Positions 50,550-61,967 of a stretch of DNA of 64,000 nucleotides are shown here, one piece after another. The notes beneath the pieces were generated by a model. That model saw only the letters and a list, made by a program, of their open reading frames with translations. It ran no database searches and was not told where the DNA came from. The position numbers and the translations under genes are program-made. The number at the start of each line of letters is the position of its first letter. Position 1 is the stretch's first letter. The DNA is from Chrysophaeum taylorii (lineage: Eukaryota > Sar > Pelagophyceae > Pelagomonadales > Pelagomonadaceae), in NCBI GenBank assembly GCA_029834535.1, contig JAQMWT010000389.1, forward strand, positions 62,001 through 126,000, in the 5' to 3' direction.

Positions 50550-51666
50550 TCCTAACTACTAATCGACAGATGTTTGTCTGTTTGTTTGTCTGTTTGTCTG
50601 TCTGTCTTTAAATGTCGACTGCTAAGAGGGGGGGGGTGTGTGGGGAGCATGAAGGATGTGGGTGGGTTTGTGGGGTATGAAGGATGTGCTTGACGGGCGG
50701 CCCTCGATTTAGGGTAAGGATCAGGTTACACGCGAGAGTAAGGATCAGGTAGGCGCGAGAGCCAGACAGTGATCCTCCAAGCCGTCTACGGCGACCTCGC
50801 AGACTATTTCCACGACCCGCGGCGGCTCTTTCAGCGCGCCATTCTCACGTCCCGTCGAAACGATGTTGTCGATGCTGACAACGCGCGCATGACCGCGGCC
50901 TTTTTTTCCCGAAGACGAGGCGTCGGAGTTCTTTTCGGCCGACTAGGTTGGGTCGGAAGCCGACGCCTCGCTCTTTACAGTCGAGTTTTCAACTCCCTGA
51001 CAACCAACGGCATGCTGACTTTGGTCGCGAGCTTAAAGTCTTCGCAACCTCGACCCGTCGCACGGCCACTGCAACGGTACCAGATACATGATCGATCGTG
51101 TCGTTGTCACCGAGGCTCCTCCAACCTGTATCCCGTAAGGCCCGCCGACGCCAAACGATCACCAAGAGCCAGGGCCAGACGCCCCGCGAGGTCGGCGTCC
51201 TCTCGCCCAAGCCCGTCTTCTGCCACGTCCAGCTCTACGTGGCTCTCTGTCGATCGGCAACCCCGAGGATATCGTCTTCTGAGTCGACGACTCCACCCTA
51301 CCCCACACGTGCTGCGCAATACCGATAAGCCCCCTCCCGGCGTCTACACGCGCACGGTAGGTGAACTTACTGGGACCAGGTGAACTTACTGGGGTTTGAG
51401 ATTGGGACTAGGTGAACTTAGTGACCAGGTGAACTTACTGGGACCAAGTGAACTTACTGGGGTTTTTAGAGTAAACGCAAAGGCTAGCGGCGTGTACGGA
51501 TCGAAGCAGCTTAGATTGGCGGAGGTGAGAGCGACGAGCTCGAAGGAGAGTGGGGTGAATGGATGTGAGCACGGGACTAGGTAAACTTACTGGGACCAGG
51601 TGAACTTACTGGGGTTAGAGATTGGGACCAGGTGAACTTACTGGCGAACTTACTGGCCTGCACTTG
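50550..51666 (+). mobile_element. Helitron-like unit 3
   Basis: A 1,117-bp unit from A|TCCTAACTACTAATC to ...CTGCACTTG|T, fully delimited by unique flanks. Same helicase remnant as units 1 and 2 (TITKSQGQTPREVGV, QLYVALCR) and the same frame breaks. It has an extra G-rich stretch of about 100 bp near the left end (about 50608-50700). The 3' third again consists of AGGTGAACTTACTGGG-type repeats. Confidence 0.7.
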
Positions 51667-51712
51667 TACACACTACAATAAAAAATCAATTTAAATGAAT
51701 TGTTTTTGAATG

Positions 51713-51787
51713 TGTGAGGAAGCTATGACACTTACCCCTGCACCACGTCTCTGTTATAGTTCTCTCATCCCCATTTCAGTTCTCACA
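51713..51787 (+). repeat. 5' LTR of copia C (75 bp)
   Basis: Begins TGTGAGGAAGC and ends TTCTCACA. It is followed by TGGCAGCAG as a primer-binding-site candidate. It differs from the 3' LTR by several substitutions and a few indels. Confidence 0.9.
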
Positions 51788-54700
51788 TGGCAGCAGTGTT
51801 CGTTCGTTTCGATCGAGCCTGTGCTTGACTTCGAGGCGACTCCTTCTCGGCTTTAGTTCATTGCTATATGTTCGGTTCGTTGTCGTCTATCATGTCCTCG
51901 ATTGAAACTCCAGCTAGCAAGCTTTCGCAAAAAACTTGATGCCTTCAGCGGTGAGCGACATTTTTTTTTTTCCACCAATGGACACATCGTCGCGAACATG
52001 ATCATCTCTACCGGCGATCATACTATCTCGACCAACGATCCTTGGACTAGCATCTCAGCATCTCGCTGCTCTGCAGAAGCATCTCGCTGCTCTGGAGAAG
52101 ACTTTCGCGTCAAGCAACAACGTTGATATCCATGAAAACCGCGACATAAACTTCACGCGAACAACATGACAACCGCGACATGAACTTCACGCGACTTTCC
52201 AAGCGCATCACCGATGTCTACATGGGCCGTGGGGATCGCGTAGCGAACTTCCTCAACAAGTTCATCATCGGAGTATACAAGTTGCTCGGCATTGTACCAA
52301 GCACCGGAGTTCAAGTTGCTCGGCATTGTACCTGATCCGACGTACCCTCGAGTGTGTCCTCGCATTTGACTACGTGCATCGTGCTTCAAGACTTAATGGC
52401 TTTGTTTTATCGTCTCGCGTTTCGTACTGATGAATGTGGTTGTACCCTTGAGAAGTTCAACAACAAACAAGTTAGATGGCATGCACAACCACTACCGTCG
52501 CGCTATCCGCCGCGTCGTCAGCCACGACTTCAGACTCTTCCAACTGACCTACCCTAGACGCCCCCCTTTCCCAACAACCTGGCTCTACTCGATTCCGACG
52601 CACTACCCAATGTCATTTGGCGGCTGCAAGGATCACTTTAAGGGGGACTGCCGCAAGTTTCAAAGTTCCTAGCTATTCCACGACAAACGCCCTACCCACC
52701 ATCGCCGTTCTTCTCAACAGCGCAACACTTCCAATGACTCCAACAACACCCAACAACTGTTACAACACCAACCCACCAAAACCACCAGTAACACTACCTT
52801 TTCTGCTCCTATGCCTACTCCAACCTTGACTGATTCTAGTTCCACTCCGCCGCTTTTTTTAATACCACCACCTATTACACCCCCTTCACCGCCTTAAACG
52901 GCCGCACCCAACGTCTCACATCCACCTACCGATACTCTATCTTATCATCTTTGCACCTTTCTGCCAATCAAGATAATTCCAAGTCAGCGTGTGTACCGCC
53001 GATTTTCTTCCGCAAGCACATCAACAACCCCATCCCATGGAAGCCCCTCGTTTTTGTGAAGGAAAAGTGTTTTTGTGGAAGCCCCTCGTTTTTGTTTTTA
53101 GCTCCCATTGCACAGGCGCCCTTCGTTCTGTATTTTCCGCTATTCGTTGCTCCTCTCCTCGTTCTGTCTTTTCACCTCGTCGTTGCTCCCCTCCTCGTTC
53201 TGTATATCGCCTATTCGTTGCTCCACTCCCCGTTGTGCATTTTCACCTATTCGTTGATCCACTCCTCGTTGTGCTTTTCGGTTTTGGTAAAACCAGCGAA
53301 TCACGTTCCATCGCGCATTTCACCCTCCACAACTAAGCTGTGCCTGTCAATTTTTCGCGTGCGCAGCGTGCTTCCTATTTGGTTGGATCGCTCATCTTCG
53401 GGATCCTGGACAGACGCTTCTTTGCTATGTGATTTGTGGTTCTCCTTCGCGCACTATCGCCTTTTCGCCGCTTTTCTGACATTTAAAATCCGGTTTTGCT
53501 ATCGCAGTGAATTCCGTGCTCAGCACTACGACGCTATCTGCAACGTTCTTACGTGCCACAACTGTTTTGCCACTATCGCCAACTTCTACCGCAGTCTATT
53601 CGAGTATGACGAGCGAAGCTCGCCGCTTGCTCCTCCAACGTTGGCCCATATGGCAACTTCGTTCTTGCGAATGCGAAAACGGGCCACTTCCTTATCTGCC
53701 ACAGCAGGCTGGCATACAGCAGCCTGGTCTACCCGTGTTCGTTCCTTACACCGCTGGCGCGTCCGAAGTCTTCCATTTTCGCGTACAGGGCGCGGTCGTG
53801 CCCATGGCAACTTGCTCGCACCACAACAACCAAACACCCACGTTCGCATCAAACCTGTTTACGCCTGTTTTTGCTTCTGTCGACTCCGACCATCGTCATA
53901 ACCTGGTCAACACGCACCATGCAACGTAACCTGGTCACCATGCACCATGCAACATATCTGCCCAAAGGCCACGTTCTCATCAGACGTCTGGTACACTGCC
54001 GTCATATATACCAGCCTGTGTTCCCGCTATCTTTACCCCGCTGCGATCCTCAGTGGCAACAATCGCTTAACGCAAGTCTCCCCAGCACTTTTGTCGCTCC
54101 TGTTCTTCAGACCTCGATTTTGCTGACAGTTTCGCTTATCAGATTTCTTGCAATGTCAACCATCGAAGGAACTTCAACGTTGTTCCGCCTTTCAGCTCTC
54201 GTCTACTGTTGCCCCATTGTCACCTGTTCCTGCTGTTGCCCGATTGTCACCTGTTCTTCCGCTGTTGCCCCCTTGTCCCCTGTGTTTGATGAGAATGCGC
54301 CGGTTTCACTGGGACTGATCACCCCATCACGTGAACCGACCATTCTACGAGCTCATGAACTCCGCCGAACCAAAGAGAGAAAACAACAAAACGTGCACAA
54401 CAAAGTCGAGCCAACCAGAGCCGACAAAACAACAAGCATGCAAAACAAAAAGCATGCAAAACAAAGTCGAGCCAACCGGAGCCGACCGCGCAAAGACGAA
54501 AAAAAGCGCACATTATTCAGAAACAAATGGAGAGCCAACTCAAACCCACAATACTGGCGTTTTACCACGCACTGTCGATTCTGTGTCATCTTGTCCTTCC
54601 CTGTACGTCAATTATTCTAGCTTTCGTTTGTTAGTTCATTATGTCTTCCTTCCCCTCTGTCTCGCCCACACCCTTGTTGATCCCCCATGCGTCGAAGCTT

Positions 54701-54837
54701 ACTTGATGACTCTTTGAAGTGGGTCCACCGCACGAAGTATGAATCTGGCCGCTTCAAATCGTACACTGCTCATCTCGTTGTCCGTGGTTACACCCAGGTT
54801 CACGGCATTGCTTACCACGACACGTACCGTCCTGTAG

Positions 54838-56124
54838 ATGTCATCTCTGCTTTCATACAAGCCCCTGTCTGGCGTTGCTGTTCACGACTGGGATTTGCAT
54901 AAGTTGGATGTCAGCTCCGCTTTTATCCAAGCTCCCATTGACGAAGACATCTATGCCTGGCCACCCGAAGGTTATGCTCCTCGCCAACCCACCGATGTTT
55001 TCAAAATCATTTACACGCTCCGTCGCTCTTGGTATGGTTGCAAACAAGCTTGTCGTAGTTGGTGGCTTTATTTGGAACGCTTTCTCGTCAATGATTGTGG
55101 CTTCGTCCGCGGATCTGGTGATACTTGCAGTTACAAGCTCGTGCTTAATTCTACCGTTGTCCTACGTCTCGTTCTTGTCGTTGATGATCTTCTTGTGGCG
55201 CACCCTCGTCCTTGCCTTGGTCATTACCAAGCCTTCTTCCTCCGTTTCCGAACCTTCACTGATGTCAACGAGCTTGATCTGACCACTTACGTTGGTCTCC
55301 GCATTACGCGTGATCGCGCACGTCGCACGCTCGCTATCGACCAATCCCATGCTATCCGTGAAATCCTCCCCGACCATCGCTTCATCCACAGTAAACCAGA
55401 CTTGACTCCCGCTCCCAAAGTTCTTCCTCTTTCTGCGGCTGCTTCTCCTGCACGTGGCTCCCCTGCTCACGTCTTCATGGCACGCATCCCTTTTCGTCGT
55501 ATTCTCCGTTGTGTCTTGTTTCTTTCTGTTATGCCTCGCCCTGATATCACTTGGACCGTCAATCCGTGTGCGCCTTTTACTGACAATCCTGGTAAACCCC
55601 ACTGGCGCGCCTTATCTCATACCCTCCGTTATCTCCATGGTACTCAAGATCTTGCCCTTGTTCTTGGTCGCGCTTCTACCCTTCGTCTCTGTGGTTATTC
55701 CGACTCCAGCTGGGCCGACGACCCTGATGACCGCCACTCCACTACTGGCTTTTGTTTTCTCCTTGCTGGCTCTATGATAGCCCACTGCTCACGCTCGCAG
55801 TACCTCCTCGCCCGCTCCTCTTTTGAAGCTGAATTGCTCGCTCTTTACGCCGCTACTGCTAAGCTCTCTTGGCTTCTTAAACTTTTTGATGACTTTGCTC
55901 TCCCTCGTCACACGGTACCAATGTATGTCGATAACAGAACCACCGTCACCCAAGTCCGTCTCCAATGTCTCACGCGGCGCACCCGACATATTGATATTCG
56001 TTTTTACAGCACCGCCGAATATCATCGCAACCAAATCATTGACCTCCAACATAGCGATATCTTCACCCGCAGTACGGAAGCTCCTTCCCTCCTCCGGCTT
56101 CGTGCTCGTTACCTCACCTCGTGA
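54838..56124 (+). pseudogene. Copia C reverse transcriptase / RNase H remnant
   Basis: An open frame of 428 codons encodes RT from LDVSSAF through VVDDLL and a near-complete RNase H (SDSSWADDPDDR, SSFEAEL, DNRTTVTQ). The N-terminal part of RT (about 54715-54840) is present but rearranged and in another frame, and a short stretch (the HIPRLNN region of B) is missing near the C terminus. Remnants of gag and of the integrase-RT linker lie upstream (51890-54350). It is not functional as it stands. Confidence 0.85.
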
Positions 56125-56304
56125 CTTCGCCCTGATATCTCTTGTCTCTTTCTGCCACACTGCCTCTCCTGACGTCTTCCTTCAAGCTTCTCCTCTGTGA
56201 GCGTCTCACTTACCCCCTTTTCCTTCTTCCTTTTCTTTCTTTTCCAGCACCTGTGTGAGGACCTCACTTACCCCTTTTTCCTTTTCTTTCTTTTCCAGCA
56301 CCTG

Positions 56305-56383
56305 TGTGATGAAGCTATGACACTTACCCCTGCACGACGTTCCCATTATAGTTCTCTCATCCCCGTGTTTCAGTTCTCTCACA
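56305..56383 (+). repeat. 3' LTR of copia C (79 bp)
   Basis: Begins TGTGATGAAGC and ends TCTCTCACA. It is preceded by pyrimidine-rich tandem segments like those before the 3' LTR of B. Confidence 0.9.
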
Positions 56384-56388
56384 GAATG

Positions 56389-57760
56389 AGTAATAATTGA
56401 ACATTTAAACTAGATTTTTAATTATTCCGTTGCATCGCACTGTAACCCAAGGCGTTAGCTTTTTCATGATTGTAAGCAACTCCCAGGAAGGCTCCATCAT
56501 CGCACCTCCCAGGCTCAAAGAGCTGATTGCTCAAAGGAAGGAAGAGAAACACGAAAGATTACAGACCAAAGAAGACCGCAGAGAACCGCGATGGAGAAAG
56601 CGAAAAGGGCAAAGCAGACGGGCGAAGGCAGGGAAACGCAGAGAGAAGCATGGCGAGAACAGCAAAGAACACGAGGCAAAGGGAAAGTCTGAACTTGGAG
56701 GTCGAGGAAAGAGAGGATGGGCCTTGGTTCAGAGGCAGGACAATCGCCGTTACCACCACACGGGGAAACTCAAGGCCGCCGCATGTTTTTTCCAACAAGG
56801 CGGGAGAGCCGCTCAGCGCGTGTTGGGCGGCAAGTGAAAAAGAGAAAGAACAAACCAAGACAAGAGCGAGTGTTTCGGTCGGGGAGAGAGAGGATGTGCC
56901 GCCGCAACCACCGTCGCCGCCAATAACCATCATCTATTGAGGGCACTGTGCTTGTTGTTCGACAGTTCCAACGACGCGAGCGACCAATATGTCACGGTTG
57001 TACAACCCATGTCCGACCGGCGGCGGAGATTATTGAGAGCAAGATCACGGCGGCACATCCAGGGGTGCAATTAATTATCGGCGCCCTTCATAGAACAGGT
57101 CGTCCTCGTCGAACACTCGCCTTTTTCGTTTTCGTGGGGTTGTCCCACGCCACCGACCGATTGCAAATTTATTATTCATCATGAAAAGCGGGGTACACGA
57201 AAACACCGCCGTTCGTTCGAATATAAGAGAGGCCTGTTCAAGGTAGGGACCCCTCTTTCTACGACGTGCTTACACACTCGTCATGCTTCAGTCATTCACC
57301 ACATCCTGATAAGCCGCCCATCGTTGCGCGCGGGTTCGAGGTCATTATTATCATAAACGCAACGCGCGTGCTGCCACAAGTATCTGCGCAGGTCCGTCCG
57401 TCCGTCCGTCCGTCCGCGCAAGTTGTTTGTTGTTGTTGTTGTGGTCCCTCGGGTAGTAGTCGTCGTCGTCGTCGCCAGGGGTCGTGGCAAGGTGTCCTCC
57501 TGGTCGAGAGAAGCCAGGGTGTGGAAAAAAGAGGCAATGCCCTCCTTCGGGATATTATGATATGGCTGCTGCAATGACAATACCGGCTGCTCGTCGTGTC
57601 TCGCTCACTTTCCCGAGTTAGTTCCTCCCTCGTGCCGCGAGAGGGTCGTGTGAATTTTCATTTTCATGTTCATGTTCATTTTGATAAGAGAGACCGCAAT
57701 TTGTTCCGTTAAACGTAAGTGCGTCGTAAATTGTCGATTTCCGAGAGCGATTGGCTGAGG
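56389..57760. other. No supportable gene; purine-rich repeat and microsatellites
   Basis: The purine-rich repeat (listed separately) fills the first third. A GTCC tract lies at about 57388-57413 and a TTG tract at about 57425-57440. The last 500 bases are the upstream region of the methyltransferase at 57761. Confidence 0.5.
56515..56840 (+). repeat. Purine-rich dispersed repeat, copy 2
   Basis: Shares ordered motifs with 10188-10620 (CAGGCTCAAAGAGC, GCTCAAAGGAAGG, ACCGCAGAG, GGCAAAGCAGACG). A Lys/Arg/Glu-rich frame is open through it, but it is not conserved as a frame in the other copy, so I treat it as non-coding repeat. Confidence 0.5.
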
Positions 57761-58870
57761 ATGAAAGTGGTTGCTGCGGCAGGCGTTGGTGTGGGTGCCG
57801 TGTGGGCGACGTGGTTTGTCGGGACGGTGTGGTTTCCGGGGAAGTACGATCTGGACAACACGCGGCGCGCGATCCTGGAGCAGTTCAACACGTACTACGG
57901 AAGCGCTGCGTCATGGGGTGGGACAGACACGGAGCACGATCCCGCGAACAACCGCGACGCGGCCGAGCGGTACTTTACGTTGACGACAGATTTTTTGGAG
58001 TGGGGCTGGGGCGACGCGTTCCACATGGCACCGGTGAGGGCCGGGTGGACCTTCCTGCGCTCTATGGCTTTTTGGGAGACGGTCTTCGCGGGGCCGCACC
58101 TCGGCATCAAGCCCGGCATGAAGGTCGCGGACCTGGGGATGGGCATCGGGGGTCCGGCGCGGCGACTCGTCGAGCACACGGGGGCTTTTATCGAGGGAGT
58201 GACCAACTGCAAGTACCAGCTCGGTCGCGCGGCCAAAATCACTTCGGGGCTTCCCGAGTGGCACAGGGAAAGGCTCAAGTACATCGACGGCGACTACAAC
58301 GCGCTCCCCGCCTCGATGGAGCGCGGGAGCTACGACCGCGTCTACTTCATGGAGTCCCTCTCGCACTGCGAGGACCGCAGCAAGCCCCTCGAGCAGGCGC
58401 GTCTCCTCCTCAAGCCCGGGGGCCTCGTCGGCGCCTGGCAGTGGATGTTGACTCCCAAGTTCAACTACAGCGATCCCGTGCACGTCGAGCTCAAGCGCGG
58501 CATGGAGTACGGAGGCGGTCTCCGCAATCTCAACAAACCCGAGGAGCGGATCCGCGAGATGGAGCGGGCTGGACTCGAGGTGATCGAGTCCTGGGATATG
58601 GGGGACGAGGGCATCCGACGCGGCCACAAACCCTGGTGGGTGCCGCTCGCGGAGGGTCACGATTTTTTTACCAAGATGCGCTCGTCGCACGTTGGCCGTA
58701 AGCTCACGATGGCCACCGTCTGGTTGCTCGAGACCCTCCGGGTCGCCGAAAAAGGCACCTACAACACCGCGCTCATGATGGAGCACTGCGGTTACTCTGC
58801 CGCGACCGCCGGCCAGCTCGGGGTCTTCACTCCGATGTGGGTCATGATCGCCAAGCCAAAAGAATCCTAA
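57761..58870 (+). CDS. Sterol C24-methyltransferase-like protein
   Basis: This 369-residue single-exon SAM methyltransferase is of the ERG6/SMT type. It has an N-terminal hydrophobic segment (about residues 1-25) that could anchor it in the ER. The region RYFTLTTDFLEWGWGDAFHM parallels the sterol-binding YEYGWG motif of SMTs. The SAM loop VADLGMGIGGPARR is at 122-135, and LLKPGGLVGAWQWMLT matches the family's post-catalytic strand. A C-terminal sterol-MT domain follows. SMTs add a methyl group at C24 of the sterol side chain. The YEYGWG region reads LEWGWG, so a paralogue with another substrate is possible. The ATG at 57761 is chosen; a GTG 14 codons upstream is the only earlier option. Confidence 0.85.
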   Translation: MKVVAAAGVGVGAVWATWFVGTVWFPGKYDLDNTRRAILEQFNTYYGSAASWGGTDTEHDPANNRDAAERYFTLTTDFLEWGWGDAFHMAPVRAGWTFLRSMAFWETVFAGPHLGIKPGMKVADLGMGIGGPARRLVEHTGAFIEGVTNCKYQLGRAAKITSGLPEWHRERLKYIDGDYNALPASMERGSYDRVYFMESLSHCEDRSKPLEQARLLLKPGGLVGAWQWMLTPKFNYSDPVHVELKRGMEYGGGLRNLNKPEERIREMERAGLEVIESWDMGDEGIRRGHKPWWVPLAEGHDFFTKMRSSHVGRKLTMATVWLLETLRVAEKGTYNTALMMEHCGYSAATAGQLGVFTPMWVMIAKPKES

Positions 58871-59936
58871 ACTTTTTTTGTGTGATCGATGGACCACCAA
58901 AAAACAACGAGCACATTTCATTACGATAGACGCGTATCTTTTTCTTTCATCGACTTCGACTCTTCCGACTCTTCCTCTACACCCAAACCAAACAGAACAC
59001 GCGCCGCCCGCGTCCGTCCCTTTCTGAGCGTCTCTCTTGCCTCGCGCCTACGCTCAAGCCCCCCCGACGACCTTCGCCTCGACTGCGTATATTCTTAGCT
59101 TTCCCTAGATGTCCCCGCCCGACGACGACGCCCTCGTGTCGCCACCTGATATAATTAACCACCGGATCCGACTGTGCCTTTTATTATTATACTTGCGGCA
59201 GAGGCGGCAAGGGATGTGTATTTTCGGAGCTCGCGTTTTACACAATAAGATTCGAACTCACTCCAATGAGGAGGAGGAGGAGGAGGAGGAGGAGGAGGAG
59301 GAGAAAGTCGTGGTTTATTCGGATGATCGCGCGAGCTGCAAGCTTTTCGGGCGACAGCTCTCTCTTGCAACGCAACGATGCGAGGTTTTTTTATTTCGCG
59401 GTGTGGTCTTCTTACGTACGTCGTCTCAACCTCGCGGCGACAGCCTGTTCGATACCCCACTCCGTTTGAGCTGCTGCCTCGCCAACGTGGTTTGAGCAAA
59501 AAGGTGGTGTGTGCGAGAGGGGCAGACACCATGTATGAATCGTCGTCGCTCACTCGACTCGACTCGACTCGACTCGACTCGACTCGACTCCACTCCACGT
59601 TAGCCTTCTCCGAAAAAAAATCAGACCGTTGAATGAATAGTAGTAGTTTTTAGTCGTTTTCTGAAAACAGAGGTGGTGGTGGTGGCGAAAGTCCCGAAAA
59701 CGAAGATAAGCACATTATTATTATCCTTACCCTAATCAGAACAAAAAAAAGTTCTGGGATTTTCAAGCCGGTGGCCGGTGGGGCAAAAAATCGCCATCAT
59801 CATGAGGCGCAGTTCGTCCAGTAATAAGAAGCAGCAATAGCGCCGTCCGTCCGTCCATACCATTGACGCAGAAAGCAGCGGCGCAGGCCGGCGCGTATAG
59901 ACAAGGGAATAATGTACACGAATAAAAAGAAGAAGG
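58871..59936. other. No supportable gene; two microsatellites
   Basis: A GAG triplet array (about 59268-59303) and a GACTC pentanucleotide array (about 59553-59590). The open frames around them are repeat by-products. Confidence 0.55.
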
Positions 59937-60371
59937 TCAGTCTTTTTTGCGGCATGATGGTGGGGGGCGGAGGACGCGCGGCGTGGATGTCTCCGAGACT
60001 GCGAGGGAGCCGATCGCGACAAGGGCCGCCGTCATGCCGACGGCCTCGGCCTCGTGGTGGAGGTGGTGGCCGCCGAGGAGGCAGCCAAGCACGACGAGGA
60101 CGTGGCAGGCAAGGTCGAGGAGATCGCAGAGGGTTGCGAGGACAAAGAGGGGCTTGCGCTCGTGCTTGGCGCGGTGGTAGTCGTGGGTCGCGGCGCGCCA
60201 GACGAGGAGGCCCCCTACGAGGGGTATGATGAGGCGCAGCCAGCCCACACAACGGCCCAAAAAGGACTGGTCGATGAGGCGGTGCGTCGCCGCCTCGACC
60301 CCGCGCTCGAGAAGGCGCAGGCTTGCAGCTTCGGCGCCACGTTCGACCACCTCGCGATACTTTGCTGACAT
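59937..60371 (-). CDS. Small membrane protein of unknown function
   Basis: The protein has 144 residues from the ATG at 60371. It has an amphipathic, charged N-terminal helix (KYREVVERGAEAASLRLLER), then hydrophobic segments at about residues 43-60, 75-100 and 110-128, and a basic Cys-containing tail. The arrangement loosely recalls small peroxisomal or organelle membrane proteins, but I recognise no family. It is divergent from the RING-BRCT gene with 81 bp between the start codons. Competing plus-strand frames over the same DNA look less protein-like. Confidence 0.5.
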   Translation of the reverse strand: MSAKYREVVERGAEAASLRLLERGVEAATHRLIDQSFLGRCVGWLRLIIPLVGGLLVWRAATHDYHRAKHERKPLFVLATLCDLLDLACHVLVVLGCLLGGHHLHHEAEAVGMTAALVAIGSLAVSETSTPRVLRPPPSCRKKD

Positions 60372-60452
60372 GTTGCGAAGCGTGGCCCGATCTTTTTTGT
60401 AAAATGAGTTCCGTTTGGTGTCAGGGAATCAAATCCTAAACCCTAGTACGTT
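60372..60452. promoter_or_regulatory. 81-bp shared upstream region with telo-box-like motif
   Basis: Lies between divergent start codons. Contains CCTAAACCCTAGTA at 60435-60448, 4 bp before the ATG of the RING-BRCT gene, almost the same as the motif before the gene at 12426. Confidence 0.45.
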
Positions 60453-61742
60453 ATGGATGATTTGATTTCGGCGGGGACGTGCCGGCTGTGCGGCGGGCTG
60501 ATGGTCGAGGCGAGGACGCTGCCGTGCGGGCACGCGTTCTGCGAGTCGTGCCTCGGGGTCGCGACGCGGGACGAGTACCTTTGCCCCGAGTGCGGCGTCC
60601 CGTTCTTCCGCCAGGATTCGTCGAAGAATTACGCCTTGGTCGAATTCATCGAGCTCCTGCGGCCCCCGGCCTTCAAAAAGGGCGACCTCGTGTGGGTAAA
60701 GCGCAACTTGCGACCCGGCACGAACCGCGAGGGCGGCCTCGCGCGCGTCGTGAGCGCCGGTAGTGGTAGTTTCGACGTCGCTTACGTCGTCGGACGAGCT
60801 CGAGCGAAGAATCTCGCCGCCGTTGACCTCGAGCCTTATTGCAACGAAGGGTCGACCCGCCGGACCAAGCGTATCGTGCTGACGGGGGTCTCTTCAGACG
60901 CCGAGCTCGAGGAGGGAGCTCGCATCGTCGGGGGAGAGCTCTGCGGCCCGAAGGGCGCGACGCACGTCGCGCTCCCCGATAACCATACCCTCCGGCGGAC
61001 CCCAAAGCTCCTCGTCGCCATTGCGACAGCCGACCACGTCGTATCGGTCCGTTGGCTGCGTTTGGCGGCGCGCGATGGCGTTGGTCCGGAGGCTGCGTCG
61101 TTCGCCGTTCGAGACAAAAAACGAGAGCGCGAGTGGGGGTTTAGCCTTCCAGAAATTCTCGCCGATAAGCGGCTGGTTTTGGAGGGCCTCGGGGTCTGCG
61201 TGGCCCCCAATTCCCGTCCCCATCTCCCGATGAAGGACCTCCCCGACATCGTGACCGCGGCCGGCGGGAAAATAGTCGCCGAATCGGAGGCCGACGTCCT
61301 CGTCGACGAGCGTTTTTTTACGGCCACCGATTTTCTCAAGGCCATCATCACCAAAAGGTTGCCAGCCCGTTTCTTCGACACCTTCAGCGAACCTTCCCTC
61401 GATCTCGAGGGTATCTACGAGCTTCGTGCTTGGGGAGACCAGATGCGTCGCGACGCCGAGGCGCGCTGGGCCCTCGAGGAGGAGGAGGACGACGACGACG
61501 GCGATAGGACCTGCCTCTCCGACGACGACGGACCGGTCCCTGTTCTTGAGGATCCGCCTCCTTCGCCCTCGTCTTGGCTCGACCGACTCCGGGCGACGAC
61601 GCTTTCATCATCATCACAGTTGAAAAGAAAACGCGAGTCCGCCACCACCACCACCACCACCACCACCACCGACGGGTGGTTCGGCCAGGTCCGCCAGACA
61701 ACAATTCCCGCCATCTTCCAGCGCCGTCGCCGACTCGCATGA
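60453..61742 (+). CDS. RING finger - Tudor-like - BRCT protein
   Basis: This 429-residue protein has a C3HC4 RING with ligands C10, C13, C25, H27, C30, C33, C44 and C47, typical of E3 ubiquitin ligases. Residues about 74-130 (FKKGDLVWVKRN...VDLEPY) resemble a Tudor/PWWP-like chromatin reader. A BRCT domain follows (about 135-210, with the conserved Trp in VSVRWLRLA), then a second BRCT-like region (about 235-310). The C terminus is acidic, then basic (KRKRE), with a Thr run from a CAC repeat. RING plus BRCT is the BRCA1/BARD1 theme, so a nuclear ubiquitin ligase in DNA-damage signalling is a reasonable inference. The second BRCT and the middle domain are less certain. Confidence 0.85.
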   Translation: MDDLISAGTCRLCGGLMVEARTLPCGHAFCESCLGVATRDEYLCPECGVPFFRQDSSKNYALVEFIELLRPPAFKKGDLVWVKRNLRPGTNREGGLARVVSAGSGSFDVAYVVGRARAKNLAAVDLEPYCNEGSTRRTKRIVLTGVSSDAELEEGARIVGGELCGPKGATHVALPDNHTLRRTPKLLVAIATADHVVSVRWLRLAARDGVGPEAASFAVRDKKREREWGFSLPEILADKRLVLEGLGVCVAPNSRPHLPMKDLPDIVTAAGGKIVAESEADVLVDERFFTATDFLKAIITKRLPARFFDTFSEPSLDLEGIYELRAWGDQMRRDAEARWALEEEEDDDDGDRTCLSDDDGPVPVLEDPPPSPSSWLDRLRATTLSSSSQLKRKRESATTTTTTTTTDGWFGQVRQTTIPAIFQRRRRLA

Positions 61743-61967
61743 TTAGTCACTGATTTCCCCCAGGGTTCTAATAGCAGCGTGGTGTGTTAGCAAATCGCGA
61801 AAAGAGCGCGCGGAATAAGAGCACTTCCGAAGTGAGGTGAGGTGAGGTGAGGGCCGCCGTCGTTCCACACTCGTGGGTTGCCGCGCATCCCATCCCATCT
61901 TGCGATTCGATTCCACCAAGGTCTTCTCTGCCTTCGGCAAGCACAGTTCTTGCCATCGGAGAGACCA
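61743..61967. other. Short gap with a GAGGT tract
   Basis: About four GAGGT units at about 61830-61851. Nothing else seen. Confidence 0.4.

Larger units (their letters stand above)
51713..56383 (+). mobile_element. Ty1/copia retrotransposon C (old, degenerate)
   Basis: A 4.67-kb element with diverged LTRs (51713-51787, 75 bp; 56305-56383, 79 bp) and an exact 5-bp target duplication GAATG (51708-51712, 56384-56388). It is a distinct LTR subfamily: the first about 32 bases match A and B, but the rest (TTATAGTTCTCTCATCCCC) is unrelated. Gag is broken, integrase is largely missing, and RT-RNase H remains open. Its 5' half resembles element A, including the 36-bp minisatellite (about 53115-53290). 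Confidence 0.92.

Noticed and set aside
57715-57720. GTAAGT 5' splice-site consensus before the sterol-methyltransferase-like gene
   Set aside because: No plausible acceptor lies between it and the coding start that would keep the frame; probably chance.
57911-58921. A 336-codon frame antisense to the sterol-methyltransferase-like gene
   Set aside because: Mirror frame of GC-rich coding sequence; no conserved motif.
60435-60448. Telomeric repeat tract
   Set aside because: Only a single CCCTAAA-type unit occurs here and at 12433-12447; no array, so not a telomere or interstitial telomere.
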